In this document: one piece after another, positions 46,902-60,500 of the stretch
Position numbering within the stretch: the first letter of the stretch is position 1
How the letters are laid out: each line of letters starts with the position of its first letter
NCBI RefSeq assembly: GCF_017744955.1
Contig: NZ_JAGIAG010000003.1
Location: 248,001 to 312,000, forward strand
DNA from: Dokdonella sp.
GTDB lineage: Bacteria; Pseudomonadota; Gammaproteobacteria; Xanthomonadales; Rhodanobacteraceae
Reading direction: 5' to 3'
DNA length: 64,000 nucleotides
Made by a program: the position numbers and the translations under genes
The notes under the pieces: model-generated
Seen by the model: only the letters and a program-made list of their open reading frames with translations
Databases searched by the model: none
What the model was told of the DNA's origin: nothing

Positions 46902-48593
46902 ATGACGATCGACGAACGTCCTTGGCTGGCCAGCTATCCGAAAGGCATCGCCGCCGAGATCGACCCCGGCCAGTACCGCTCGGTCGCCGCGCTGCTCGAG
47001 GAAAGCTGCGATCGCTTCCGGCACCGGCCCGCGTTCGTCAACATGGGCAAGTCGATCACCTACGACGACCTCGACCGGCTCAGCGCCCAGTTCGCCTCGT
47101 TCTTGCGCAACGACCTGAAGCTCGCCAAGGGCGACCGCGTCGCGCTGATGATGCCGAATCTGCTGCAGTACCCGATCGCGATCATGGGCGTGCTGCGTGC
47201 GGGCCTGACCGTCGTCAACACCAATCCGATGTACACCGCGCGCGAGCTGAAGCATCAGCTCGACGACTCCGGCGCCAGCGCGATCGTCGTGCTCGACAAC
47301 TTCGCCAAGACGGTGGCCGACGTCGTTCCGGGCACGGCCTGCAAGCACGTGATCACCACCGGCATCGGCGACCTGCTCGGCTTCCCGAAGTCGCTGATCA
47401 CCAATCTGGTCGTGCGCTACGTGAAGAAGATGGTGCCGGCCTACTCGATCCCGCACGCGATCCGCTTCAACGATGCACTGGCGCGCGGCGCGCGCGGCAG
47501 CGCGCCGAAGACCGACGTCGGCCCCGACGATCTCGCCTTCCTGCAGTACACCGGCGGCACCACCGGCGTCGCCAAGGGCGCGATGCTGACCCATCGCAAC
47601 ATGGTGGCGAACATGCTCCAGGCCTACGCCTGGATCAGTCCGAACATGCACGAGGGCGAGGAAGTCGTCGTCACCGCGCTGCCGCTGTATCACATCTTCG
47701 CGTTGACGGCGAACTTCCTGGTGTTCGCGCGCGTCGGCGGCTACAACCACCTGATCACCAATCCGCGCGACATGCCGGCCTTCGTCGCCGCGATCCGCTC
47801 GGCGCGCTTCACCGCGCTGACCGGCGTCAACACGCTGTTCGCCGGACTGCTCAACACGCCCGGCTTCGACCAGGTCGACTTCTCCAAGCTGCACCTGACC
47901 CTCGGCGGCGGCATGGCCGTGCAGCGCGCGGTCGCCGACCGCTGGAAGAAGGTCACCGGCAGCACGCTGGCCGAGGCCTACGGCCTGACCGAAACCTGCC
48001 CCGCCGTCTGCATCAATCCGCTCGACATTCCCGAGTACAACGGCTCGATCGGCCTGCCGATCCCGTCGACCGACGTGTCGATCCGCGACGACGACGGCAA
48101 CACGCTGCCGAACGGCGAGACCGGCGAACTGTGCGTGCGCGGACCGCAGGTCATGAAGGGCTACTGGAAGCGGCCGGAGGAGACCGCCAAGGTGCTCTCC
48201 GCTGACGGCTGGCTGCGCACCGGCGACATCGCGCGCATCGACGAGAACGGCTTCGTCTACATCGTCGACCGCAAGAAGGACATGATCCTGGTGTCCGGCT
48301 TCAACGTCTATCCGAACGAAGTGGAAGACGTCGTCGCGCAGATGCCGGGCGTGCTCGAGGTCGCCGCGGTCGGCATTCCGGACGAGAAGTCCGGCGAGGC
48401 GGTCAAGCTGGTGGTGGTGAAGAAGGATCCGAATCTCACCGCCGAGATGATCCGCGAGCACTGCAAGGCGAACCTGACCGGCTACAAGCTGCCGAAGGCG
48501 ATCGAGTTCCGCGAGTCGCTGCCGAAGACCAACGTCGGCAAGATCCTGCGTCGCGAGCTGCGCGACCCGGCCGCGCCCGCCGCGTCCGCCTGA
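46902..48593 (+). CDS. rpfB: long-chain acyl-CoA ligase RpfB/FadD
   Basis: 563 residues from ATG 46902, with GGGGGAG 4 bp upstream. An ATP/AMP-binding acyl-CoA synthetase: P-loop [14 protein letters not shown] near residue 220, [24 protein letters not shown] and the C-terminal [13 protein letters not shown] lysine. The N-terminus ([20 protein letters not shown]) matches Xanthomonas RpfB. It converts free fatty acids to acyl-CoA and in Xanthomonas contributes to DSF turnover. It sits between the aconitase and rpfF as in Xanthomonas, but a PilZ gene lies between it and rpfF. Confidence 0.95.
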   Translation: MTIDERPWLASYPKGIAAEIDPGQYRSVAALLEESCDRFRHRPAFVNMGKSITYDDLDRLSAQFASFLRNDLKLAKGDRVALMMPNLLQYPIAIMGVLRAGLTVVNTNPMYTARELKHQLDDSGASAIVVLDNFAKTVADVVPGTACKHVITTGIGDLLGFPKSLITNLVVRYVKKMVPAYSIPHAIRFNDALARGARGSAPKTDVGPDDLAFLQYTGGTTGVAKGAMLTHRNMVANMLQAYAWISPNMHEGEEVVVTALPLYHIFALTANFLVFARVGGYNHLITNPRDMPAFVAAIRSARFTALTGVNTLFAGLLNTPGFDQVDFSKLHLTLGGGMAVQRAVADRWKKVTGSTLAEAYGLTETCPAVCINPLDIPEYNGSIGLPIPSTDVSIRDDDGNTLPNGETGELCVRGPQVMKGYWKRPEETAKVLSADGWLRTGDIARIDENGFVYIVDRKKDMILVSGFNVYPNEVEDVVAQMPGVLEVAAVGIPDEKSGEAVKLVVVKKDPNLTAEMIREHCKANLTGYKLPKAIEFRESLPKTNVGKILRRELRDPAAPAASA

Positions 48594-48636
48594 GTCGGCG
48601 GAAAGCCGTCGGTCCGGCGGAAGATCCGGCGGCGGC

Positions 48637-48987
48637 TCAGGTCGCCGAGTAGGGTTCCAGCCGGTCGGCGTAGTCGCCGAGCAGGCTCCACAACGCCGTT
48701 TCCCGGTCTTCGGGGATGCGCTCGTAGGCGAATCCGATGCAATCCTCGGCGATGCGCGCCAGCCGCGCCTCGACGTGGATGTCGAGCGAATCGCCGATCA
48801 GCATGTCCAGCACGTAGCGATCCCCGATCTGCCCGCTCCAGCCTTCCGGCCGCAGCACCAGCACCCCGGTGGCCGAGATGTCCTCGATTTCGCTGCTCCA
48901 GGCGTTGCCGCCGCGGCTCATCAGGATCGCCGATCGGATCGGCATCCGCGCCGGCCGGCTGGGAACGCGGTTCGACTCTCCCGTCAT
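48637..48987 (-). CDS. PilZ-domain protein, c-di-GMP-binding motifs intact
   Basis: 116 residues from ATG 48987 with a near-perfect AAGGAGG site. A single PilZ domain: RMPIR gives the RxxxR motif and DISATG the [D/N]xSxxG motif, both needed for c-di-GMP. A C-terminal acidic helix (RIPEDRETALWSLLGDYADR) follows. It is on the opposite strand to both rpfB and rpfF and shares the 203-bp divergent region with rpfF. A c-di-GMP effector next to a DSF/HD-GYP circuit fits functionally; the direct partner is unknown. Confidence 0.9.
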   Translation of the reverse strand: MTGESNRVPSRPARMPIRSAILMSRGGNAWSSEIEDISATGVLVLRPEGWSGQIGDRYVLDMLIGDSLDIHVEARLARIAEDCIGFAYERIPEDRETALWSLLGDYADRLEPYSAT

Positions 48988-49190
48988 TTCTCCTCCTTGG
49001 GACGCACCCGGCGGGGCCGCGCAAGCGGTACCGGAGTGGACCTCGTGAATGCTACCTCGTCGACAAACCCTTGCTGAACTTGGGATAAACTGGCCCGGAT
49101 CGTCCCATCTCCGGGGGCTCTGGAGGGGTGCAGAGCGTTTGCCGCTCGGCCTGCGATCGTAGAGCGGCGTCCTGTCCTGAGGGTAATGCC

Positions 49191-50123
49191 ATGACCGCCG
49201 TCGAAATACTGCATCGTGATACCAACTACCGCCTGCTGCGTACGCAGGAAGATCTGGCCGCCAATACGCATTGGTGCTACATGCACTCGCACCGGTTTCC
49301 GCGCGACACCGGCTACCGCGCGTGTTTTTCCGTCGCGCTGATGAAGGAAATGCGCGAGTACCTGAAGCGCACCGCCGACCGCCTGACCCTGCGCGCGACC
49401 AATGCCGGCCCGAGCCTGACCCACCTGGTGATGGCGTCCGAAGCAAATGTTTACAATCTCGGCGGCGACCTGGACCTCTTCTGCCGGCTGATCCGCGAGC
49501 GCAACCGCGAGCACCTGCTCGCCTACGCGCGCCTGTGCGTCGAGGGCGTGCACGAGATCCACGTCGGACTCAACCGCAACGTCCATTCGATCGCCCTGGT
49601 CCAGGGTGACGCGCTCGGCGGCGGCCTCGAACTCGCCCTGTCGTGCCAGACCATCGTCGCCGAGAGCGGCGTCGGCATGGGCTTCCCCGAAGTGCTGTTC
49701 GACCTGTTCCCCGGCATGGGCGCGTACTCGTTCCTCTGCCAGCGGGTCAGTCCCCACTTCGCCGAGCAGATGATGCTGAACGGAACGATCTATTCGAGTG
49801 ATGAACTGCATCGTCTTGGCATCGTGGACGTACTGGTTCCCAAGGGTGAAGGCGTGCAGGCCGTGCACGACGTGATTCGCCGCAATCAACGCATCGCCAA
49901 CGCTCGAACCGCCATGAATCGCGTGCGCCAGGCCCGTAATCCGATCTCGCTCGCCGAGCTGATGCAGATCACCGAAGTGTGGGTCGACACCGCGATGCAG
50001 CTGGGCGAAAAGTCCCTGCGCACGATGGAACGCCTCGTCCGCGCGCAGCAGAAGCGGCCGACCGTGATCGACACTCCGCGCGAAGCGTCCGAACTCGACA
50101 CCGCGCACGCCGCTGCCTTGTAG
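49191..50123 (+). CDS. rpfF: DSF synthase RpfF (crotonase family)
   Basis: Makes the cis-2-unsaturated fatty-acid signal (DSF) from acyl-ACP. 310 residues from ATG 49191 (GAGGGTA upstream). The crotonase-fold core reads SIALVQGDALGGGLELALSC, VGMGFPEVLFDLFPGMGAYS and ITEVWVDTAMQLGEKSLRTM, nearly as in Xanthomonas RpfF. The two catalytic glutamates lie in AESGVG and FPEVLF. Convergent with rpfC, which senses its product. Confidence 0.95.
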   Translation: MTAVEILHRDTNYRLLRTQEDLAANTHWCYMHSHRFPRDTGYRACFSVALMKEMREYLKRTADRLTLRATNAGPSLTHLVMASEANVYNLGGDLDLFCRLIRERNREHLLAYARLCVEGVHEIHVGLNRNVHSIALVQGDALGGGLELALSCQTIVAESGVGMGFPEVLFDLFPGMGAYSFLCQRVSPHFAEQMMLNGTIYSSDELHRLGIVDVLVPKGEGVQAVHDVIRRNQRIANARTAMNRVRQARNPISLAELMQITEVWVDTAMQLGEKSLRTMERLVRAQQKRPTVIDTPREASELDTAHAAAL

Positions 50124-50166
50124 TCGGCCTAGGCGGAGCCGGGACACGTACGGTGCACGGGCCGGA

Positions 50167-52323
<2,157 letters not shown>

Positions 52324-52356
52324 CGAGCTTCGTTCCCGCAAGACGTGCGAACCGCC

Positions 52357-53409
52357 TCAAACACCGAGCCCTGGCGGCGCCAGCTTGGCGTGCAGGATTT
52401 CGAGAATCCGCGCCTGGTGGCTGACGACGACATCGACACAAGCGGGATCAAAAAGCGTGCCACGGTTCGCCTTGAGGTAGTCCAGCGCTTCCTCCGAGCT
52501 CCAGGCCGGCTTGTACGGACGCACCGAGGTCAGCGCGTCGAAGACGTCGGCGACGGCGACGATGCGTGCCGGCAGCGGGATCGCGTCACCCTTGAGGCCG
52601 TCCGGATAGCCGCTGCCGTCCCAGCGCTCGTGGTGGCGCAGCGCGATCAGGGCACCCATCTGCACGAAACGGCTGCGGCTGTCGCGCAGGATCTCGTAGC
52701 CGATCAGCGGATGCCGGCGCATGACCGCGAATTCCTCGTCGGTCAGGCTGCCGCGCTTGAGCAGCACCGAGTCCGGGATGCCGATCTTGCCGATGTCGTG
52801 CAGCGGCGCGGCCGAGGTCAGGATCCGCGTCTCCTCGTCCGGCATGCCGAGCGCCTCGGCGATTACCTCGGCGTAGTGCGACATGCGCAGCAGGTGGATG
52901 CCGGTGCCCAGATCGCGATATTCGATCGCCTTGGCCAACCGGTACAGCGTCTCGCGCTCGCGCTGTTCCACTTCGTGCAGGCTTTCCAGCACGCGGCTTT
53001 CCAGCGAACGCGCGCGCTCCTTGATCGATTCGCCCTGCTGGCGCAATTGCAACAAATTCTTGCAGCGCGTGCGCAGCTCGCGCGGCCGCACCGGCTTGAC
53101 CAGGAAATCGATCACGCCGGCCTCGAGCGCCGCCTGGCGCACCGGCTCGTCGCCGACCACGCTGATCAGGACGATCGGAACGTCACGACGTGACAAGGAG
53201 CGGCGAAACCGGCGTGCGAACTCCAGCCCGTCCATCTCCGGCATGCGGAAATCGAGCAGGACCAGGTCGGTGATGTTTCCCTCGGACCAGCGCAGCGCCT
53301 CCACGGGGCTGCCGAAGTCCGCGGCGCGCACGCCCGGACCGATCGCCTCGACGACGTGCCGCAGCATCGTGCGTGCGGAAGGCTGGTCATCGACGATAAG
53401 GACATTCAC
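52357..53409 (-). CDS. rpfG: c-di-GMP phosphodiesterase response regulator RpfG (REC-HD-GYP)
   Basis: 350 residues. Receiver with phospho-acceptor in VLLDFRMPEMDG (near residue 53), then an HD-GYP domain: LHDIGKIGIPDSVLLKRG and HHERWDGSGYPDGLKG. Phosphorylation by RpfC should activate c-di-GMP hydrolysis to GMP. rpfG is first in an rpfG-rpfC operon; the small rpfH gene found between them in Xanthomonas campestris is absent. An upstream gap of 242 bp separates it from lysS. Confidence 0.95.
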   Translation of the reverse strand: MNVLIVDDQPSARTMLRHVVEAIGPGVRAADFGSPVEALRWSEGNITDLVLLDFRMPEMDGLEFARRFRRSLSRRDVPIVLISVVGDEPVRQAALEAGVIDFLVKPVRPRELRTRCKNLLQLRQQGESIKERARSLESRVLESLHEVEQRERETLYRLAKAIEYRDLGTGIHLLRMSHYAEVIAEALGMPDEETRILTSAAPLHDIGKIGIPDSVLLKRGSLTDEEFAVMRRHPLIGYEILRDSRSRFVQMGALIALRHHERWDGSGYPDGLKGDAIPLPARIVAVADVFDALTSVRPYKPAWSSEEALDYLKANRGTLFDPACVDVVVSHQARILEILHAKLAPPGLGV

Positions 53410-53651
53410 GCGAACACTCCGCGGTCTGGTTCAGGCCCGTCCCGTTCCCATCCCTTCGAACCAGTCCGTCGGTCGGATGCCGGTACGCTCGTGTCGCTCA
53501 CTTCCAGACTGCAACGGACGCCGGCGATGTGGACAGGGGTTCCTGGCTCCGGTCGGGTAGGCTAACACAACCGTTCGGCGGCACACGGCCGTTGCAGCAT
53601 TTTGCAGTGTGCGCGTCGACGTGCGGCGCCGCTTCAACAGACGCGCGGGAA

Positions 53652-55163
<1,512 letters not shown>

Positions 55164-55180
55164 GTTCGAAAGGCTTCAGG

Positions 55181-55834
55181 TCAACGCGGCGGAGGAAAGG
55201 AAGGCGTGCGGCGCTCGCGCGGCGCGTGCCACAGGCGGTACGAGGCCCAGGCGAGCCAGGCGAGGATCAGCACGATCACGATCTTCTGGCTCGCGCCGCG
55301 CGGCAGCCCGCGCGCGAGCACGTGGAGCCACAAGGCCGCGAACGCGAGCACGGCGAGCGCCAGCATCGGCGTGGAACGCGGCCGCCACGACATGTCGTAG
55401 CGCACGCGCCAGGACTGCAGCAGCATCGCGACCGTCACGCACAGGAAAGTCGTCTGCGCGGCGAGCAGGTGCACCAGCGCCCAGGCGCCGGAGGCATCGT
55501 GCAGCTTGGCCTTCTCGCTGAGCGCGGTCAGCGCGAGCGCAATCGCCGCGACGAGGAACAGCAGCAACGGCGCCGCGCTGCGCGCCCTGCCGTGCAGCGC
55601 ACGGCGGAATCCGAGACCGATCGCCGCGAGGCCGACCGACAGGCCGAGATACGCCGCGATCACGCCGTCGCCGTAAGCGCCGGTCAGGTAGTAGCTGAGC
55701 GGCGCCGCGATCCAGTCCAGATCGGCACGCATCACCTGTGCCGCGCCGCAGACGAGCGCGAACACGGCGACACCGGCGAGGCCGATGGCGCCGAGCGCGC
55801 GCGCGGCGGTGCCGCTGCTCTCCCTGGCATTCAT
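55181..55834 (-). CDS. DUF998 family membrane protein
   Basis: 217 residues with about six membrane helices: AIGLAGVAVFALVCGAAQV, a loop DLDWIAAPLSYYLTGAYGDG, VIAAYLGLSVGLAAIG, and further helices to the C-terminus. The layout and the PLSYYLTG-type loop fit DUF998. No role is established for the family. It lies between prfB (27 bp) and lysS (18 bp), so it is co-transcribed with translation genes, an insertion relative to E. coli. Confidence 0.8.
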   Translation of the reverse strand: MNARESSGTAARALGAIGLAGVAVFALVCGAAQVMRADLDWIAAPLSYYLTGAYGDGVIAAYLGLSVGLAAIGLGFRRALHGRARSAAPLLLFLVAAIALALTALSEKAKLHDASGAWALVHLLAAQTTFLCVTVAMLLQSWRVRYDMSWRPRSTPMLALAVLAFAALWLHVLARGLPRGASQKIVIVLILAWLAWASYRLWHAPRERRTPSFPPPR

Positions 55835-55861
55835 GCGTCAAGCGTAGCGCGCGGCCGGGCA

Positions 55862-56987
55862 CTACGCGTCGAGGCGCTTGGCGCCGGCGTCGAGTCCGGC
55901 CTTCAGGCTCGCCTCGACGAACTCGTCGATGTCGCCGTCGAGCACCTTCTGCGTGTCGGTGCGTTCGATGCCGGTGCGCAGATCCTTGATGCGCGACTGG
56001 TCGAGCACGTAGTTGCGGATCTGGCTGCCCCAGCCGATGTCCGACTTGGTCGCCTCCAGCTTGTCCTTCTCGGCGTTGCGCTTCTGGATCTCGATCTCGT
56101 ACAGCTTCGCCTTCAGCATCTTCATCGCGCGGTCGCGGTTGGCGTGCTGCGAGCGTTCGGTCTGGCAGGCGACGACGACGCCCGACGGCACGTGCGTGAT
56201 GCGCACCGCCGATTCGGTCTTGTTGACGTGCTGGCCGCCGGCGCCGGACGAACGATAGACGTCGGTCTTGAGGTCGGCCGGGTTGATGTCGATGTCGATG
56301 TCGTCGTCGACTTCCGGCGAGACGAACACCGAGGTGAAGCTGGTGTGGCGGCGGTTGTCCGAGTCGAACGGCGACTTGCGCACCAGGCGATGCACGCCGA
56401 TCTCGGTCTTCAGCCAGCCGTAGGCGTGGTCGCCCTCGACGCGGAACGTGGCGCTCTTGATGCCGGCGACTTCGCCGGCCGAGGCTTCCAGCAGCTCGGT
56501 CTTCCAGCCGCGCGCCTCGGCCCAGCGCAGGTACATGCGCAGCAGCATCTCGGCCCAGTCCTGCGCCTCGGTGCCGCCGGCGCCGGCCTGGATGTCGACG
56601 AACGCGTTGGCGCCGTCCATCTCGCCGGCGAACATGCGCTGGAATTCGAGCTGGTCGACGTCCTTGGCGAGCTTTTCGACGTCGTCGGCGACCGCCGTCG
56701 CGGTGCCTTCGTCGTTCTCGGCGGCGGCCAGGTCGAGCAGGTCGCCGGCTTCGGCGAGCCCGTCGGTCAGGCTGCGGATGCCGCCGACGATGCGTTCGAG
56801 CTGCGCGCGTTCCTTGCCGAGGTCCTGCGCGCGCTGGGGGTTGTCCCAGACGTCGGGGTTTTCGAGTTCGCGGGTGACTTCTTCGAGACGTTCGGCTTTC
56901 GTCTCGAAGTCAAAGATACCCCCTAAGCGACGCCACGCGCTCCTTCAGATCGGCGATGCGCGCATGGATCGGATTGGTCTCGATCAT
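55862..56987 (-). CDS. prfB: peptide chain release factor 2 (programmed +1 frameshift)
   Basis: Reads UAA/UGA stop codons. The gene starts at ATG 56987 ([20 protein letters not shown]) and after 25 codons meets an in-frame TGA (56912-56910); reading continues in the +1 frame (GAC TTC GAG from 56911) to 55862, giving 374 residues. The catalytic GGQ is in [16 protein letters not shown], and QNP/SPF-type codon recognition is in VRKSPFDSD. Upstream of lysS as in E. coli. An annotation starting at a later ATG (for example 56635) would be truncated. Confidence 0.96.
56909..56924 (-). other. prfB autoregulatory +1 frameshift site
   Basis: AGGGGGTATCTTTGAC on the minus strand: an internal Shine-Dalgarno AGGGGG, three bases, then CTT TGA C. 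It is the canonical RF2 site, where slow UGA decoding at low RF2 allows slippage on CTT. Confidence 0.97.
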
Positions 56988-57100
56988 CTGCTTCAGGCTT
57001 TCGGAAAAAAAGGCCGCGCAGCATAGCAAATCGCGCGTTCCCGCCGCAGCGCGGCCACGTCGATTCGACGCGGCATCCGTGTCGCGGCGACGCCGTCGAG

Positions 57101-57400
57101 TCAGCGCGACCGGCTGCCGGGCGGACGGCCGCGCCGCGGCGGCGCCGGCGGTTCGCGCACCGCGCGATCGAGATCCAGGGCTTCGGCTTCGGCGAGCAGG
57201 TCCGACAGCGGCATGTTCAGGCCGAGCGCGATGCGCTGCAGGTTCCACAGCGTCGGATTCTGCTTGCTGCGTTCGATGTTGCCGTAGTACGTGCGATGCA
57301 CGCCGATGTGGTCCGCGAAGCCTTCCTGGCTGAACTGCAGTCGCTCGCGGTGACGGCGGACGACGTATCCGAGACGGATCAACAAGGCTTCGGGGCTCAT
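57101..57400 (-). CDS. XRE-family helix-turn-helix regulator
   Basis: 99 residues. HTH_3-type DNA-binding domain in residues 8-70 (LGYVVRRHRERLQFSQEGFA, HIGVHRTYYGNIERSKQNPT). A short basic Arg/Pro tail (RGRPPGSRSR) follows. It lies between the Kelch gene and prfB, interrupting the usual recJ-prfB pair. An AT-rich palindrome just upstream is a likely operator, so self-regulation is probable. Targets are unknown. Confidence 0.88.
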   Translation of the reverse strand: MSPEALLIRLGYVVRRHRERLQFSQEGFADHIGVHRTYYGNIERSKQNPTLWNLQRIALGLNMPLSDLLAEAEALDLDRAVREPPAPPRRGRPPGSRSR

Positions 57401-57424
57401 CCCCCGAACCCTAGAATCGGACAG

Positions 57425-57441
57425 TTATGGCAACCACATAA
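57425..57441 (-). promoter_or_regulatory. putative operator/promoter of the XRE regulator
   Basis: TTATG-N7-CATAA inverted repeat within an AT-rich island (57421-57472) unusual for this GC-rich DNA, 25-41 bp before the XRE ATG. Its position fits autoregulation. The rest of 57401-57575 contains only the hairpin at 57541-57564. Confidence 0.5.
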
Positions 57442-57540
57442 TATGAAATCGAACTTTATGGGATGCCAATTTCCTCCGCCGTCGAACGCGCACTTTCGCC
57501 CGGCATCGGCAAGACGACGACGGGCCGCCCCTGTCGCGCG

Positions 57541-57564
57541 TCGGGCGGCGCCAGCGCCGCCCGA
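57541..57564. terminator. hairpin downstream of the Kelch gene
   Basis: Perfect 10-bp arms TCGGGCGGCG/CGCCGCCCGA with a CCAG loop, 12 bp after the Kelch stop. Very stable but without a T-run, so factor-dependent termination is possible. Confidence 0.55.
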
Positions 57565-57575
57565 GTCGCGTTCGC

Positions 57576-60500
57576 TCAACCGCAGTTCGACGAGCGCCGC
57601 CACAGACCGAGCCCCGCCAGCGCGGCGGCCAGCAGCAGCGCCGCCCAGCCGTCGAGCGACGGCACCGAGGCCGGCGTCGCGCTCGGCGCTCCGCTCACCT
57701 GCTGCACCAGCGTCGCGCTGGCCGGTGCGGTGTTCGCGTCGCCCGGATAGCTGGCGAGGATCGTGTGCCGGCCGGCCGCCAGCTCGGCGGTCGAGAACAC
57801 GGCGGAGCCGGTCGCGTCGAGCGGCACCACGGCCAGCGTCGTCGTGCCCTCGCTGAAGGTGATCGCGCCATCCGGCGGCGTGCCGTTTGGCGCCCTGTCG
57901 GCGTCCCGGCTCAACGTCGCGGTGAAGGTGACCGCTTCGCCGAGCCGGCTGGGATTGCCCGAACTGCTCAGCGCGAGCGTGCTGCCGGCGGCGGCGATCG
58001 CGACGCGATAGCTGCGCGTGCCGCGGAAGTCGTGCGCGTCCGTCGCGGCGACGACGAAATCCGCCGTGCCGGCTGCGGTCGGCGTGCCGCTCAACACGCC
58101 GCTTTGCGGATCGAGCGACAGCCCTTCCGGCAACGCGCCGTCGCTGACCGCGTACTCGTACGGCGCACTGCCGCCGGCCGCGCTGATCGTCGCCGCCGGA
58201 TAGGCGACGCCGACCGCGGCGTTCGGCAGGCTCTCCGGCGTCAGCACGATCTGCGGCGCGGCGACGTCGAGCGTGTAGTCCTGCGTGATCGAGTACGGGC
58301 CGGTGCCGCCGCTGCCGTCGGTGGCGCGAACGCGGAAGGCGAAGTTTCCGCTCGCTGTCGGCGTGCCGCTCAAGGCGCCGTCTTCGCCGAGCGACATGCC
58401 GTCCGGCAAGGCGCCGCCGGCGAGCGCGTAGCGATACGGCGCGGTGCCGCCGCGGGTCGCGAAGCTCTGGCGGTAGGCGACGCCGGCGCTCGCCGACGGC
58501 AACGTCGCCGGCGTCAGCGCCAGGCTGGGCGCCGCGACGTCCAGCACGTAGGACTGCGTGCCGACCGATTGCAGCGCGTCGGCGGCGACGACGGTGAACG
58601 GGAAGCTGCCGCCGGCGGTCGGCGCTCCGCTCAACGCACCGCTCGGCGACAGCGTCAGTCCGCCGGGCAACGCGCCGGCGGAAATCGAATACGTGTACGG
58701 CGCGACGCCGCCGCTGGCGGTGATCGTCGCCCCCGCGTAGGCGACGCCGACGGTGCCGCCGGCCAGGGTGGCCGGGCTCAGCACGATCGTCGGTACCCGC
58801 ACGTCGAGCACGTATTGGCCGGTCACCGAATACGGGCCGTCGCCGCCGCTGCCGTCGGTCGCGCGAATGACGAAGGTGAAGCTCCCGCTCGCCGTCGGCG
58901 TGCCGGACAGCGTGTCGCCGACCAGTTGCAAACCGTTCGGCAAGCTGCCGGAGTCCAGTTCGTAGACGTACGGCGCGGTACCACCGCCGGCGGCGAAGCT
59001 CTGCCCGTACGCGCTGCCGACGCTCGCCGGCGGCAGCGCGGCCGGCGACAGGCTCAGCGTCGGTGCCGCGATCGCGAGCCGATAGTCGCGCGAGCCGCCG
59101 AAGCCGTGCGCATCGGTCGCGGTGATCGTGACGTCGAAGCTGCCGCCCGCCCTCGGCGTTCCGGAGAGGACGCCGTCGACGAGAACGAGTCCCGCCGGCA
59201 GCGTGCCGGCGGTGACCGCGTAGGTGTACGGCGGCGTGCCGCCGCTGGCGCTCAAGGCGGTCGACGGATAGGCGATGCCGACGGCGCCATCCGCCAGACT
59301 CTCCGGCGCCGGCGAAATCACCGGCGGATCCACGCCGAGATCCGCCGTGCCGCTGCCGGCGTTGAAATTCGAATCGCCGGCATAGCTCGCGCCGATCGTC
59401 GCCGCGCCGGCGACGATCGAGGTCAGCTGGCAACTGCCGCTGGGCGCCGCGATCGTGCAGCTCGCGCCGTGGCCGTCGTCGACGACGATCTGGCCGCCCG
59501 GCGTCGGTGCGCCCGGCGCCATCGGCGAAGCCGGCGAGACGTCGACCGCGACCGTGTACGGCACGTGGGCCGTGGCGCTCGCCGGCGGCGTGACGGCGAC
59601 GAGGACGTCGGAGGTGGTCACCGTCGCGACGTTGCTGACCGCCGATTCCGGTCCGCTGCCGGCGATGTTGGTCGGCGTCACCGTGAACGTGTACGTGCCC
59701 GGCGGCAAGGCGATCGGCAGGCTCGTGCAGGGGTCGGTGCAGCTGGCGGTCGCGCCGTTGGACGCCTCGACCCGATAGGTGACCGGCGCGCCGCCGTCGT
59801 AGCGCAACGTCCAGCTCACCGTGGCCTGCAGCGGGCCGCCGCTCGCCGTGGGCGTCGAGGTGCCGCTCGGCGCCACGGCCAGCGCGGAGTGGCGCGCCGC
59901 GCTGGGCACGCCGTTGACCCAGGTGCGCACGAGCACCGGACCGGCCGGGAATCCGTCGAGCGCCGTCGTGCTGCCGGTGAAGGCGGTATCGCTGAGAGCG
60001 ACGCTGCCGTCGTTGGCGACGAAGCGCGTCTGCGCGTTGTCCAGGCGCTGCACCTGGAACACCGGGTAGTTCGTCGCCGAGCCGTCGGCGCGTCCGTTGG
60101 CGGCCTCGCGCGCCGGCCGGAAACCGCTGCCCGTCGCGGCGAGCTGGCTGGTCTGCAACAGGAACGCACTCGCCGCGTCGAGCTGCGGCTGCAGTGCGGC
60201 GACAGGCGCGAGGCCCGGATCGAAGATCTCGGCACCGTTCACGAAGCCTAGGCGGTTGACGCCCGTGGCGAACAGCACCTTTCCGGAAGGCAGCAGCACG
60301 GCGCCGTGCTGCGAGCGCGCGGTCGCAAGCGACGCCTTGGCCGTCCAGGCGTTGGCCTGCGGATCGTACAGTTCGGTGCGGTCGTGGAAGACGGTGGCGC
60401 CGGACACACTGTGCCCGCCGGCGGCCAGGACACGTCCCGACGGCAGCAGGGTCAGCGACAGTTCGTCGGCACCGGCCGCCATCGTTCCCGCCGGCGACCA

